Below are positions 6,597-12,198 of a stretch of DNA of 12,198 bases, piece after piece (the first letter of the stretch is position 1; each line of letters opens with the position of its first letter). Source of the DNA: Lachnospiraceae bacterium UBA7225 (GTDB taxonomy: Bacteria > Bacillota > Clostridia > Lachnospirales > Lachnospiraceae); NCBI GenBank assembly GCA_002473385.1, contig DKTR01000134.1, positions 1 through 12,198 of the forward strand, given 5' to 3'. Both the position numbers and the translations under genes were made by a program. The notes under the pieces were generated by a model. The model made no database searches. It was not told where the DNA came from and worked only from the letters and a program-made list of their open reading frames with translations.

Positions 6597-8091
6597 CCTC
6601 CATCACCTCTTTTCCCAGAAACGGAATTTCTATCTGGATTTTTGTAAACTGACCCTGTCCCGAATCAATCCGGATCATCACCGCATCGTTAAAGAACAGA
6701 CGGAGCCGCTTAAACACATTCGACAGACCAATGGAACTATCTTCCTGCTTCCATGTCGGTTCCGTTGCTTTACCTCTCACCTCTTCCAGTGTCTGCGCTG
6801 ACATACCAACTCCATTATCCAGAACTGTCATTTTTATCTGCCCCGCTTCCGTCTTTCGTATATCTACACTGATGAAAGCATTTTCCGTATACATCCCAAC
6901 GCCATGAATGATTGCATTTTCTACCAATGGCTGCAAAATAAGACATGGTATTTTCGCTTCTGCCACAGTGTCATCGGCCAGAATGCTGAAATCTATCCGG
7001 TCTCCAAAGCGGATTTTCTGAATCGTTGTGTAATCCCGCACATTTTCAAGCTCTTTCTGTATGGTGACGATTTTTCCAAAGTTATCCAGGTTATAGCGCA
7101 GAAATTCTCCTAATGATTCCAGCATTTCCGAAGTCTGGACAGCATTTTCCATATATGCCATCCGTGAGATCAGATTAATAGAATTAAAAAGAAAATGGGG
7201 ATTGATCCTCGCCTGCAGATTCTTTAGCTGCGCCTCCTTCATCCATTTTTCATTCTCAACCGCCTTCAGCTTTTCCATTGCAAGCTGCTTCTCCATCTCT
7301 GCTTTTTCCAGGAGCTGACGGTATTGCTCCCCAATCCTCGCCTGCATCATGTAAATACTGTTATTCAGCAGGGCGATTTCACTTTTTTCTTCTACAAGGT
7401 CAGTAGTCGGCTCAGTGCGTCCCTCCTCCGGCAGAAAACGTTCTGTTTTACTGCACAGAGAATTGATGGGACGTACAATTACCTTATTCAATAATGCAAG
7501 CAGCAGTGCCGCCACCGTTATAACCGTAATCACAGTTGCAAGGTTAATCGCTTTGCTGAGCCTCTCATATTTTTCAAACTGTTCCTGGCTGATCACGTAG
7601 CTTTCCTGAATATCACGATACACCTGGTTCATCTTGTCCTGGCCAAATTCATACGTCTGTTCACATGCTCTGTAATTTGCTGTCGCCTGACTGTAATCTC
7701 CATTTTCCAGAGAATCCATCAGAGTTTCACAATCCAGAAGATACGTTTCAATTGTACACTGTAAATCTATACTGCTGCGATTATACCCACGCTCATTCAT
7801 ATAGCCTGCCAGAACCGCTGAAGAATTTGTCAGCTTTTCTCTGGAATCGGTAAACTCCTTTTCATCCTCCAGCCGGTTCTCTATTCCAAAATTCATGAGT
7901 TCCCGGATGTTCTGCATTTCTATGCTGATATCATTAAAGCAGGTACTGATCGTCATTAAATTCTGATTTACACTATCCGCCTGCTGCCTCAGTCCATTTT
8001 GCACATAAAAAAGGAACAAAAGTCCCGCAAAAATTCCACCTACCAGACAGGCAACCTGTCTGAATATGAACCCTCTGTGCCTTTTCTGCAT
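6589..8091 (-). CDS. YesM-type sensor histidine kinase
   Basis: This membrane kinase (500 aa from the chosen start) should phosphorylate the YesN-type regulator that overlaps it. Numbering from the longer reading frame (start 8121): membrane segment about 23-40, extracytoplasmic helical sensor 44-190, second membrane segment 193-213, HAMP-like linker with RPINSLCSKTERF, coiled coil 265-305, His_kinase core with the phospho-accepting His309 in INPHFLFNSINLISRM, and an HATPase domain with LQPLVENAIIHG (Asn402), DNGVGM (435-440) and GLSNVFKRL. No ligand domain of known type is recognised in the sensor; its pattern looks like a four-helix bundle. ATG8091 is preferred because GGGAGG lies 9 nt upstream; the in-frame ATG8121 lacks a good ribosome site. 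It follows the ABC ATPase by 45 nt. Confidence 0.94.
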   Translation of the reverse strand: MQKRHRGFIFRQVACLVGGIFAGLLFLFYVQNGLRQQADSVNQNLMTISTCFNDISIEMQNIRELMNFGIENRLEDEKEFTDSREKLTNSSAVLAGYMNERGYNRSSIDLQCTIETYLLDCETLMDSLENGDYSQATANYRACEQTYEFGQDKMNQVYRDIQESYVISQEQFEKYERLSKAINLATVITVITVAALLLALLNKVIVRPINSLCSKTERFLPEEGRTEPTTDLVEEKSEIALLNNSIYMMQARIGEQYRQLLEKAEMEKQLAMEKLKAVENEKWMKEAQLKNLQARINPHFLFNSINLISRMAYMENAVQTSEMLESLGEFLRYNLDNFGKIVTIQKELENVRDYTTIQKIRFGDRIDFSILADDTVAEAKIPCLILQPLVENAIIHGVGMYTENAFISVDIRKTEAGQIKMTVLDNGVGMSAQTLEEVRGKATEPTWKQEDSSIGLSNVFKRLRLFFNDAVMIRIDSGQGQFTKIQIEIPFLGKEVMEDV

Positions 8092-8136
8092 ACTTTTGTT
8101 CCTCCCGTTATTTTCCGTCATACCCGCAAATTACAA

Positions 8137-9657
8137 TTATCCCACAGCGGCAGTAGCCAGTCTCATAATTTTCTCCTGCGTGCATTCCTCCCGTGACAGC
8201 ATACCACTGACGCGGCCTTCCGACAATACCATTACCCGGTCTGACATGGAAATCAGTTCCGGAAGCTCCGATGAAATCATAACAATAGCAACGCCCTGCT
8301 TCGCCAGCTCCACCATAATTTTGTAAATTTCATATTTTGCCCCCACATCAATTCCACGCGTCGGTTCATCCATGATCAAAACCCGCGGCTTTCTCATCAG
8401 CCATTTGCTCAGCACTACTTTCTGCTGATTTCCGCCTGACAGCTGCTGCAGTCTGGTATCCATATCCGGCGCCTTTATGGAAATCTCATCAAAATACCAG
8501 GATGTCTGTTCTTTTTCTTCCCTTCCTTTCATAAAGCCATACTTTGATAATTGCGGCAGAGATGCCAGTGCAATATTCTCCCGGATGCCAAGGCACCCCA
8601 CGATCCCGTCGGTTTTCCGGTCTTCCGTTACAAGCGCAATTCCGGCCCTGATCGCATCAGAGCACGAGCGGATTTTCAGGCGCTTTCCCTCCATCCAGAC
8701 CTCTCCCTCTTCCGGCGCAATTTTTCCAAAGACAGCATTTACCAGCTCACTCCGTCCCGCGCCCACAAGACCGCCAATTCCCAGTATTTCACCGGAACGG
8801 ACAGAAAAAGAAACATCACTGACAATTTTTTTGTTTGCAGCATAAGGGTGCGTAACCGTCATATGCTTCACTTCCAGCACGACATTGCCGATTGCCGTCT
8901 TTTCTTTCGGATAATAGGAATCTATTTTTCGTCCTACCATATCTGTCACAATATTTTCTTCTGTAGCATCCCTCATCTGCCTCACAGAAATTGTTTTCCC
9001 GTCCCGCATCACTACAATCCGGTCTGCGTTTGCAAAAACTTCCGTCAGTTTATGAGTAATTAAAATGCAGGCGATTCCCTGTTCTTTTAAATTATGCAGA
9101 ATCCGGAACAGCCGGTCCGACTCCGCCAGCGTCAGCGGGGAGGTCGGCTCATCCAGAACAAGTATTTTGGGATGCTTTGTCAGTGCCCGCGCGATCGCAA
9201 CCAGCTGCTGCTGACTGGTGCTTAAATTTCTCAGGACATCTTCCGGATCTGCTTCCAGTCCTACCATTTCAATATACACCGATGCATCCTTATTCATCTT
9301 CTTCCAGTCAATCATTCCTCTTTTTTTCGGCCATCTCCCGAGGTAAATATTCTCCGCCACTGTCTCATCCAGATGCATACTGATTTCCTGATAAATCATA
9401 GCAATTCCCGCTTTTTCCGATTTTTCTGTATCGGTGAAATGGCAGACCTGCCCGTCCACTATAATCTTTCCTTCGTATGTAGATTCCGGCCAGGACCCGC
9501 TGAGAATTTTCATCAGTGTCGATTTTCCGGCACCATTTTCCCCGCATAAAGCAAGAATCTCGCCAGAATATGCTTCAAAGCTGACATTGTCCAGTGCCAG
9601 CACGCCAGGGAAGCGTTTTGTAATATTCTGCATTTCCAGAATTGCACGCTTTTCCAT
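8137..9657 (-). CDS. Sugar ABC transporter, dual ATP-binding protein (XylG/RbsA type)
   Basis: This 506-aa cytoplasmic ATPase has two fused nucleotide-binding domains, as in monosaccharide (CUT2) importers. Domain 1: Walker A GENGAGKST (39-47), degenerate signature LSTSQQQ (145-151), Walker B ILVLDEPTS (165-173). Domain 2: degenerate Walker A GLVGAGRSE (296-304, Arg for the catalytic Lys), signature LSGGNQQK (406-413), Walker B VLIMDEPT (426-433). An asymmetric pair of sites is normal for this family. The SGSWPESTYEGKI segment resembles XylG/GguA-type proteins, so xylose or another pentose/hexose is a reasonable guess but not proof. ATG9657 is chosen over the upstream open frame (to 9759), because AAGGGGTG lies 5 nt before it and only 4 nt separate it from the permease stop. 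Confidence 0.95.
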   Translation of the reverse strand: MEKRAILEMQNITKRFPGVLALDNVSFEAYSGEILALCGENGAGKSTLMKILSGSWPESTYEGKIIVDGQVCHFTDTEKSEKAGIAMIYQEISMHLDETVAENIYLGRWPKKRGMIDWKKMNKDASVYIEMVGLEADPEDVLRNLSTSQQQLVAIARALTKHPKILVLDEPTSPLTLAESDRLFRILHNLKEQGIACILITHKLTEVFANADRIVVMRDGKTISVRQMRDATEENIVTDMVGRKIDSYYPKEKTAIGNVVLEVKHMTVTHPYAANKKIVSDVSFSVRSGEILGIGGLVGAGRSELVNAVFGKIAPEEGEVWMEGKRLKIRSCSDAIRAGIALVTEDRKTDGIVGCLGIRENIALASLPQLSKYGFMKGREEKEQTSWYFDEISIKAPDMDTRLQQLSGGNQQKVVLSKWLMRKPRVLIMDEPTRGIDVGAKYEIYKIMVELAKQGVAIVMISSELPELISMSDRVMVLSEGRVSGMLSREECTQEKIMRLATAAVG

Positions 9658-9661
9658 AAAA

Positions 9662-10630
9662 TCACCCCTTATCCGACGACGCTCTTGCTCTTCTGTATGT
9701 GTCAACACCAACCGCAAAGATAATGATAACACCAACCACAATTTTCTGCCAATAAGCATCTACGCGGAGCATGGTCATAGATACCGTGAGCGTCTCCATA
9801 ATTGCAACTCCGATGAGTGTTCCAACGATAGAGCCGGAGCCTCCATACATACTGGTGCCGCCGATTACGACTGCAGAAATTACGGTCATTTCCCAGCCGT
9901 TCCCGGCATTTGCCTGCGCTGAGGAAAGACGCGAAGCTGTCAAAATTCCCGCCATACCGGCCGTCACCGCAGAAATAATGTAGGTAATTACTGTAATCCT
10001 GTTAATCGGAATACCAGATAGACGCGCCGTCTCAGAATTGCCGCCCACCGCCATGATAGAGCGTCCAAATACTGTATACTTCAGCACTACCATTGCTATT
10101 ATCATTGCCACGAATGCTATATACACAGAATAGGGTATGGAAAACAGGGTTCCCTGTCCCAATTGATTGAAGCTGTCCGGGAATCCGCCAAAAGGAACCC
10201 CCTTTGAAATGACGTTAATCGCCCCGCGGCCTATATACATGGTTCCGAGCGTCACGATCAGCGCCGGAATTTTAAGTCTTGAAATGATCATGCCGTTTAC
10301 GAAACCGATAACGGCTGCCGCCATCAGCCCTGCCAGAATGGCAGCTGCTACCGGAAGCTGATAGCGATCCATGCACATACCGGTAATCAGACTTGCCAGT
10401 CCCATGGTTGAACCAACAGACATCTCCATCTGCCCGCTGATCAGTACAAACGTAACGCCTATGGCACCAAGTAAAGTAATAGATATGGAGCGCAGCAGAT
10501 TTATAATATTGTTCGCGCTGAAAAATGCGTGGTTAACCGCCCCTGTCACAAGACAGATGATCAGCCACGGAATAAAGATTCCCAGCTCCTTGCTGGAAAA
10601 CAGCTTCCGCAAAATAGATTTCTGTTTCAT
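9662..10630 (-). CDS. Sugar ABC transporter permease (RbsC/XylH type)
   Basis: This 322-aa polytopic membrane protein has about 8-10 hydrophobic segments (for example 18-34, 50-66, 94-116, 165-185, 212-232, 248-258, 266-284, 296-310). Family landmarks include the GxxDLSVGS-like loop, here GQMEMSVGSTMG (66-77), the LIVTLGTMYIGRG segment, the cytoplasmic EAA-like loop GRSIMAVGGNSETARLSGI (189-207) that contacts the ATPase, and GGTSMYGGSGSIVGTLIGV near the end. A single permease gene implies a homodimer, the usual arrangement for CUT2 systems. GGGAGAG 6 nt upstream supports ATG10630. It is separated from the binding-protein gene by a hairpin and lies 4 nt before the ATPase gene. The order binding protein-permease-ATPase differs from the common ATPase-before-permease order of rbs and xyl operons. 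Confidence 0.95.
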   Translation of the reverse strand: MKQKSILRKLFSSKELGIFIPWLIICLVTGAVNHAFFSANNIINLLRSISITLLGAIGVTFVLISGQMEMSVGSTMGLASLITGMCMDRYQLPVAAAILAGLMAAAVIGFVNGMIISRLKIPALIVTLGTMYIGRGAINVISKGVPFGGFPDSFNQLGQGTLFSIPYSVYIAFVAMIIAMVVLKYTVFGRSIMAVGGNSETARLSGIPINRITVITYIISAVTAGMAGILTASRLSSAQANAGNGWEMTVISAVVIGGTSMYGGSGSIVGTLIGVAIMETLTVSMTMLRVDAYWQKIVVGVIIIFAVGVDTYRRARASSDKG

Positions 10631-10676
10631 AAAGCTCTCCCTTCAAAAACGGCTGTCCCGGCAGGCGGATTATCAT
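10533..10676 (-). other. Possible small leader ORF (47 codons) starting in the attenuator loop
   Basis: ATG10676 lies in the loop of the hairpin at 10651-10703 and has a perfect GGAGG (10684-10688) 7 nt upstream. The frame runs 47 codons (start MIIRLPGQPF, end LSCDRGG) through the 3' stem arm, past the permease start and into the permease coding region in another frame, to TAA10533. No family is recognised. It could be a translated leader that opens the hairpin, or chance. Most of its length is inside a real gene, so conservation of its codons cannot be judged here. Confidence 0.25.
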
Positions 10677-10709
10677 AATAAAACCTCCATCTCCGGGACA
10701 GCCTTTTTT
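10645..10709 (-). terminator. Intergenic terminator/attenuator between binding protein and permease
   Basis: A perfect 11-bp GC-rich stem (10651-10661 with 10693-10703) encloses a 31-nt loop. On the minus strand the second arm is followed by GTTTTTG. It starts 9 nt after the stop of the binding-protein gene. Such hairpins are common after binding-protein genes, where partial termination and 3'-end protection give more binding protein than membrane components. The loop holds a GGAGG-ATG pair on the minus strand. Confidence 0.75.
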
Positions 10710-10712
10710 CAT

Positions 10713-11672
10713 TTATTCTTTATAGCTGTCTACATTTTCTGCTGTTACCATGGTAACGCCGGTATCGATCACTGCCTCCTCCGGTCCGTTTCCTTCGATG
10801 GTCTGCACTAACAGCTCCACACCAAGAAAGCCCATTTCATACGGTTTCTGAACTGTTGTCGCGTCTACGATACCCTCACGGATGTAATTCAGCGTATCCT
10901 CCATATCGTCAAATCCGATAATACAGTACTGATCTGTGAGTCCCATCTCCTCTGCCACTTTGCCGGCAGCCTGTGCATCCGTAGAACTGGTACCGAAAAT
11001 AGCCGTCATCTCAGGATAAGTCTGCATCATCGCCTGCGCCTTCTGCGTACCGATCAAAAGATCCGCATTGGTATCCTCCGTCACGATCACTTCCATATCC
11101 GGATATTCCTCCAGTGCGGCTTTGAAGCCGTCCACGCGCGAAACCATGTTAGAGGCATTAATGCCGCCCATCAGAATTCCAACCTTGGCTTTCCCGTCTG
11201 TCATTTCTGCCATAGTTTTTCCTGCCTGGTAGCCTGCATCGTAATTGGAGGTTCCCGCATAATAGGAGCGCGCCGAATCCGGTGCATCCGTATCAATGCA
11301 GACAACAGGAATTCCTGCATCTACAGCTCTCTGGATTGCCGGTCCCAGTGCTTCCGGATCAAGCGCCATGGTCATAATCCCATCCACCTGCGCCGCTACC
11401 GCTGCATCAATCTGTTTTACCATTTCATCCACATTGATCTCCGTCGGTCCGACTGTCTGTGTGTCTGTTCCATATTTCTCGTCCGCTGCCGCAATGCCTT
11501 CTTCTGCAATAGACCAGTATTCCAGCCCCACGATCGGATTTACCCAGGTGAAACGATAGCCTCTTGCTTCCTCCGTCTCTGCCTCTTCTGCATATGCACT
11601 CATGCATGCCCCGGCTGCAAGCCCTGCCGTCACGCCCAGCATCATCATCGTACTTAACCATTTTTTCTTCAT
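10713..11672 (-). CDS. Sugar ABC transporter substrate-binding protein (RbsB-like, Peripla_BP_4)
   Basis: This 319-aa exported protein captures the sugar for the importer. Residues 1-28 form a signal peptide: KKK, hydrophobic 7-22, then AGACMSAYA. The body is a two-lobe type I binding protein: TWVNPIVGLEYW, QIDAAVAAQVDGIMTMALDPEAL, GIPVVCIDTDAP, YYAGTSNYDAGYQAG, ASNMVSRVDGF, AIFGTSSTDAQAAG, and CIIGFDDMEDTLNYI, where Asp127, Arg179 and Asp255-256 are likely ligand contacts. The cleavage type is unclear. Cys23 is preceded by AGA instead of a canonical L-A-G lipobox, whereas AYA before Glu29 fits signal peptidase I. The start has GGAGGG 8 nt upstream. It is the first gene of the operon, with a promoter at 11763-11771. 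Confidence 0.95.
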   Translation of the reverse strand: MKKKWLSTMMMLGVTAGLAAGACMSAYAEEAETEEARGYRFTWVNPIVGLEYWSIAEEGIAAADEKYGTDTQTVGPTEINVDEMVKQIDAAVAAQVDGIMTMALDPEALGPAIQRAVDAGIPVVCIDTDAPDSARSYYAGTSNYDAGYQAGKTMAEMTDGKAKVGILMGGINASNMVSRVDGFKAALEEYPDMEVIVTEDTNADLLIGTQKAQAMMQTYPEMTAIFGTSSTDAQAAGKVAEEMGLTDQYCIIGFDDMEDTLNYIREGIVDATTVQKPYEMGFLGVELLVQTIEGNGPEEAVIDTGVTMVTAENVDSYKE

Positions 11673-11741
11673 TTTCCAATCCCTCCCATCACTGAATCTT
11701 TCCCTGATATCATCGTTCCTGCAAAATCATTCATTTCACGT

Positions 11742-11755
11742 TCAAAAGCTTTTGA
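11742..11755. promoter_or_regulatory. Perfect 14-bp palindrome, candidate operator of the sugar operon
   Basis: TCAAAAGCTTTTGA reads the same on both strands and lies directly downstream of the -10 (11763-11768), covering the expected transcription start. A regulator bound here would block initiation. Its central GC differs from the central CG of typical catabolite-repression (CRE/LacI) sites, so the binder is unknown. Confidence 0.45.
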
Positions 11756-11762
11756 TGCTTGT

Positions 11763-11771
11763 ATTATACCA
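11763..11771 (-). promoter_or_regulatory. Extended -10 promoter of the sugar/two-component/esterase operon
   Basis: The minus strand reads TGGTATAAT, a perfect TGn-TATAAT, about 90 nt upstream of ATG11672. The -35 position is A-rich with no TTGACA match, as expected of a promoter that depends on an activator or on the extended -10. An AraC-type site for the operon's own regulator would be expected upstream, near 11790-11850, but I could not identify one. Confidence 0.6.
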
Positions 11772-11860
11772 CTGCATGCTTACTTTTTTTATTAGAAGAT
11801 TTTGCTGTCCGTTATAATATCTTGCCCTTATTTTATATTCGTTTGATGGAGAGAAATTGT

Positions 11861-11888
11861 AAAAAAATGCGGTGGCACCGTGCCCACC
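11861..11888 (-). terminator. Possible terminator upstream of the sugar operon promoter
   Basis: The plus-strand bases 11871-11888 can form a 7-bp stem (GGTGGCA with TGC-C-CACC, one bulged C) around a 3-nt loop. On the minus strand this is followed by GCA and seven T (11867-11861). It would stop transcripts coming from the tRNA side. Its outer arm overlaps the first direct repeat. Confidence 0.45.
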
Positions 11889-11929
11889 TCGAAAATGCTT
11901 CGCATTTCCTCGGTCGCGGCTGTCGCCGC
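11878..11929. repeat. 52-bp GC-rich direct repeat, copy 1
   Basis: It is identical to 11942-11993 except for T11900 versus C11964. Each copy contains a 6-bp hairpin (AAATGC/GCATTT, 3-nt loop) and a 5-bp hairpin (GCGGC/GCCGC, 4-nt loop). The single difference falls in the loop of the first hairpin, leaving the stem intact. The layout resembles a repetitive extragenic palindromic element. Confidence 0.85.
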
Positions 11930-11941
11930 TTACACCTGACG

Positions 11942-11993
11942 CCGTGCCCACCTCGAAAATGCTCCGCATTTCCTCGGTCGCGGCTGTCGCCGC
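11942..11993. repeat. 52-bp GC-rich direct repeat, copy 2
   Basis: It is the second copy of the element at 11878-11929, at a 64-bp period, with a 12-bp spacer. It ends 2 bp before the long inverted repeat at 11996. The base composition is richer in G+C than the surrounding intergenic DNA. Confidence 0.85.
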
Positions 11994-11995
11994 AT

Positions 11996-12059
11996 AAATA
12001 CAGAAGGACCGCCATACTTTCGTGAATGAATTCCCACGTATGGCGGTCCTTCTGTATTT
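11996..12059. repeat. Perfect 22-bp inverted repeat with 20-nt loop
   Basis: Arms 11996-12017 and 12038-12059 are exact reverse complements (outer end AAATACAG, inner end GCCATAC), with a 20-nt loop. Neither side is followed by a real T tract, so it is not a standard terminator. It could be a palindromic unit, a miniature mobile-element remnant or a structured RNA tail. Confidence 0.85.
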
Positions 12060-12132
12060 GCACGGCTTGTAGTTTACGCGCAAAAAAAGCACCGCCCCCA
12101 CAGCTCCAGGTCTGCAAAAGCGATACTTTACA

Positions 12133-12198
12133 TGCGCGATCAGGGGCTCGAACCCTGGACACCCTGATTAAGAGTCAGGTGCTCTACCAACTGAGCTA
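12133..12198 (-). tRNA. tRNA-Lys (anticodon CTT), cut by the window end
   Basis: The minus strand reads from U8 (TAGCTCAGTTGGTAGAGCA) through the anticodon arm CCTGA-CTCTTAA-TCAGG (anticodon CTT), variable loop GTGTC, T arm CAGGG-TTCGAGC-CCCTG, and the 3' acceptor strand ATCGCGC with discriminator A at 12133. The 5' acceptor strand (expected GCGCGAT) lies beyond the window. CCA is not encoded. Confidence 0.95.

Larger units (their letters stand above)
11773..12132. other. Intergenic stretch without a protein gene
   Basis: No convincing coding frame is present. The small open frames here run through the repeats in several frames, lack ribosome sites and match no family. The stretch holds a possible terminator (11861-11888), two direct repeats (11878-11929, 11942-11993) and an inverted repeat (11996-12059). 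The remaining 12060-12132 has a run of seven T on the minus strand (12082-12088) without a clear stem before it. Confidence 0.7.

Noticed and set aside
9658..9759. N-terminal extension of the ATPase to the upstream in-frame start
   Set aside because: The extra 34 residues overlap the permease coding region, are unlike the family, and ATG9657 has a strong ribosome site.
9434..9922. Plus-strand open frame across the ATPase/permease junction
   Set aside because: It crosses two real minus-strand genes and their ribosome site and shows no domain.
11673..11762. Riboswitch or long structured leader before the binding-protein gene
   Set aside because: The leader is only about 85 nt, and beyond the 14-bp palindrome I see no conserved aptamer-like stems.
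11878..11993. Two direct repeats considered as a CRISPR array
   Set aside because: There are only two units of 52 bp with a 12-bp spacer, the units contain internal hairpins, and no cas genes are present.
12060..12132. Terminator directly after tRNA-Lys based on seven T at 12088-12082
   Set aside because: No stable stem precedes the T run; the best pairing is five pairs with a bulge.
11742..12162. Overlapping minus-strand open frames of 109 and 119 codons over the repeats
   Set aside because: They exist because the GC-rich 52-bp units stay open in several frames; peptides repeat RGNA.HFRGGHG, with no ribosome site and no family.

Overview
The window looks like a chromosomal piece of a gut-type Clostridia genome, most likely Lachnospiraceae (Blautia/Dorea/Ruminococcus-like). 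This is inferred from the YesM/YesN-type two-component pair beside a sugar ABC transporter, the LytTR regulators, GGAGG-type ribosome binding sites, TGnTATAAT promoters and moderate G+C. No species can be assigned from the sequence alone. Every protein gene except the leftmost one is on the minus strand, so most of the window reads from right to left.

Left edge (1-996): a plus-strand, phage-type cell wall hydrolase (CHAP + PG_binding_1 + SH3-like) without a signal peptide, closed by a strong hairpin at 933-963. It may mark a prophage end whose remainder lies outside the window. Next (997-2640, minus strand) are two tandem LytTR regulators of equal size that align without gaps at about 50% identity. 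The downstream copy has a complete phosphorylation site. The upstream copy has lost the phospho-acceptor Asp, one acidic-pocket Asp, the switch Thr and the conserved Lys. Then (2641-4102, minus) comes a two-gene unit, ExoA/ExoIII-type AP endonuclease plus a YgjP-like zinc metalloprotease, with its own promoter and terminator.

The main block (4103-11771, minus) reads as one six-gene operon: sugar-binding protein, [hairpin at 10651-10703], permease, dual ATPase, YesM-type histidine kinase, YesN-type response regulator with an AraC output domain, and an alpha/beta-hydrolase esterase. Gaps are 4, 45, -8 and 21 nt from the permease onward. A TGnTATAAT promoter and a 14-bp perfect palindrome over the expected transcription start lie upstream. 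The likely logic is that an oligosaccharide or sugar is captured and imported, the kinase senses it or the loaded binding protein, YesN activates transcription, and the esterase removes acyl groups from the glycan. The substrate is not identifiable; the ATPase most resembles XylG-type proteins.

Right edge (11773-12198): no protein gene. It holds a possible minus-strand terminator, two 52-bp near-identical GC-rich direct repeats (64-bp period, each able to form two small hairpins), a perfect 22-bp inverted repeat, and a tRNA-Lys(CTT) cut by the window end. The items most worth a second look are the degenerate receiver of the LytTR pair, the transporter-kinase-regulator-esterase operon, the SD-ATG placed in the loop of the attenuator hairpin, and the repeat/palindrome cluster beside the tRNA.
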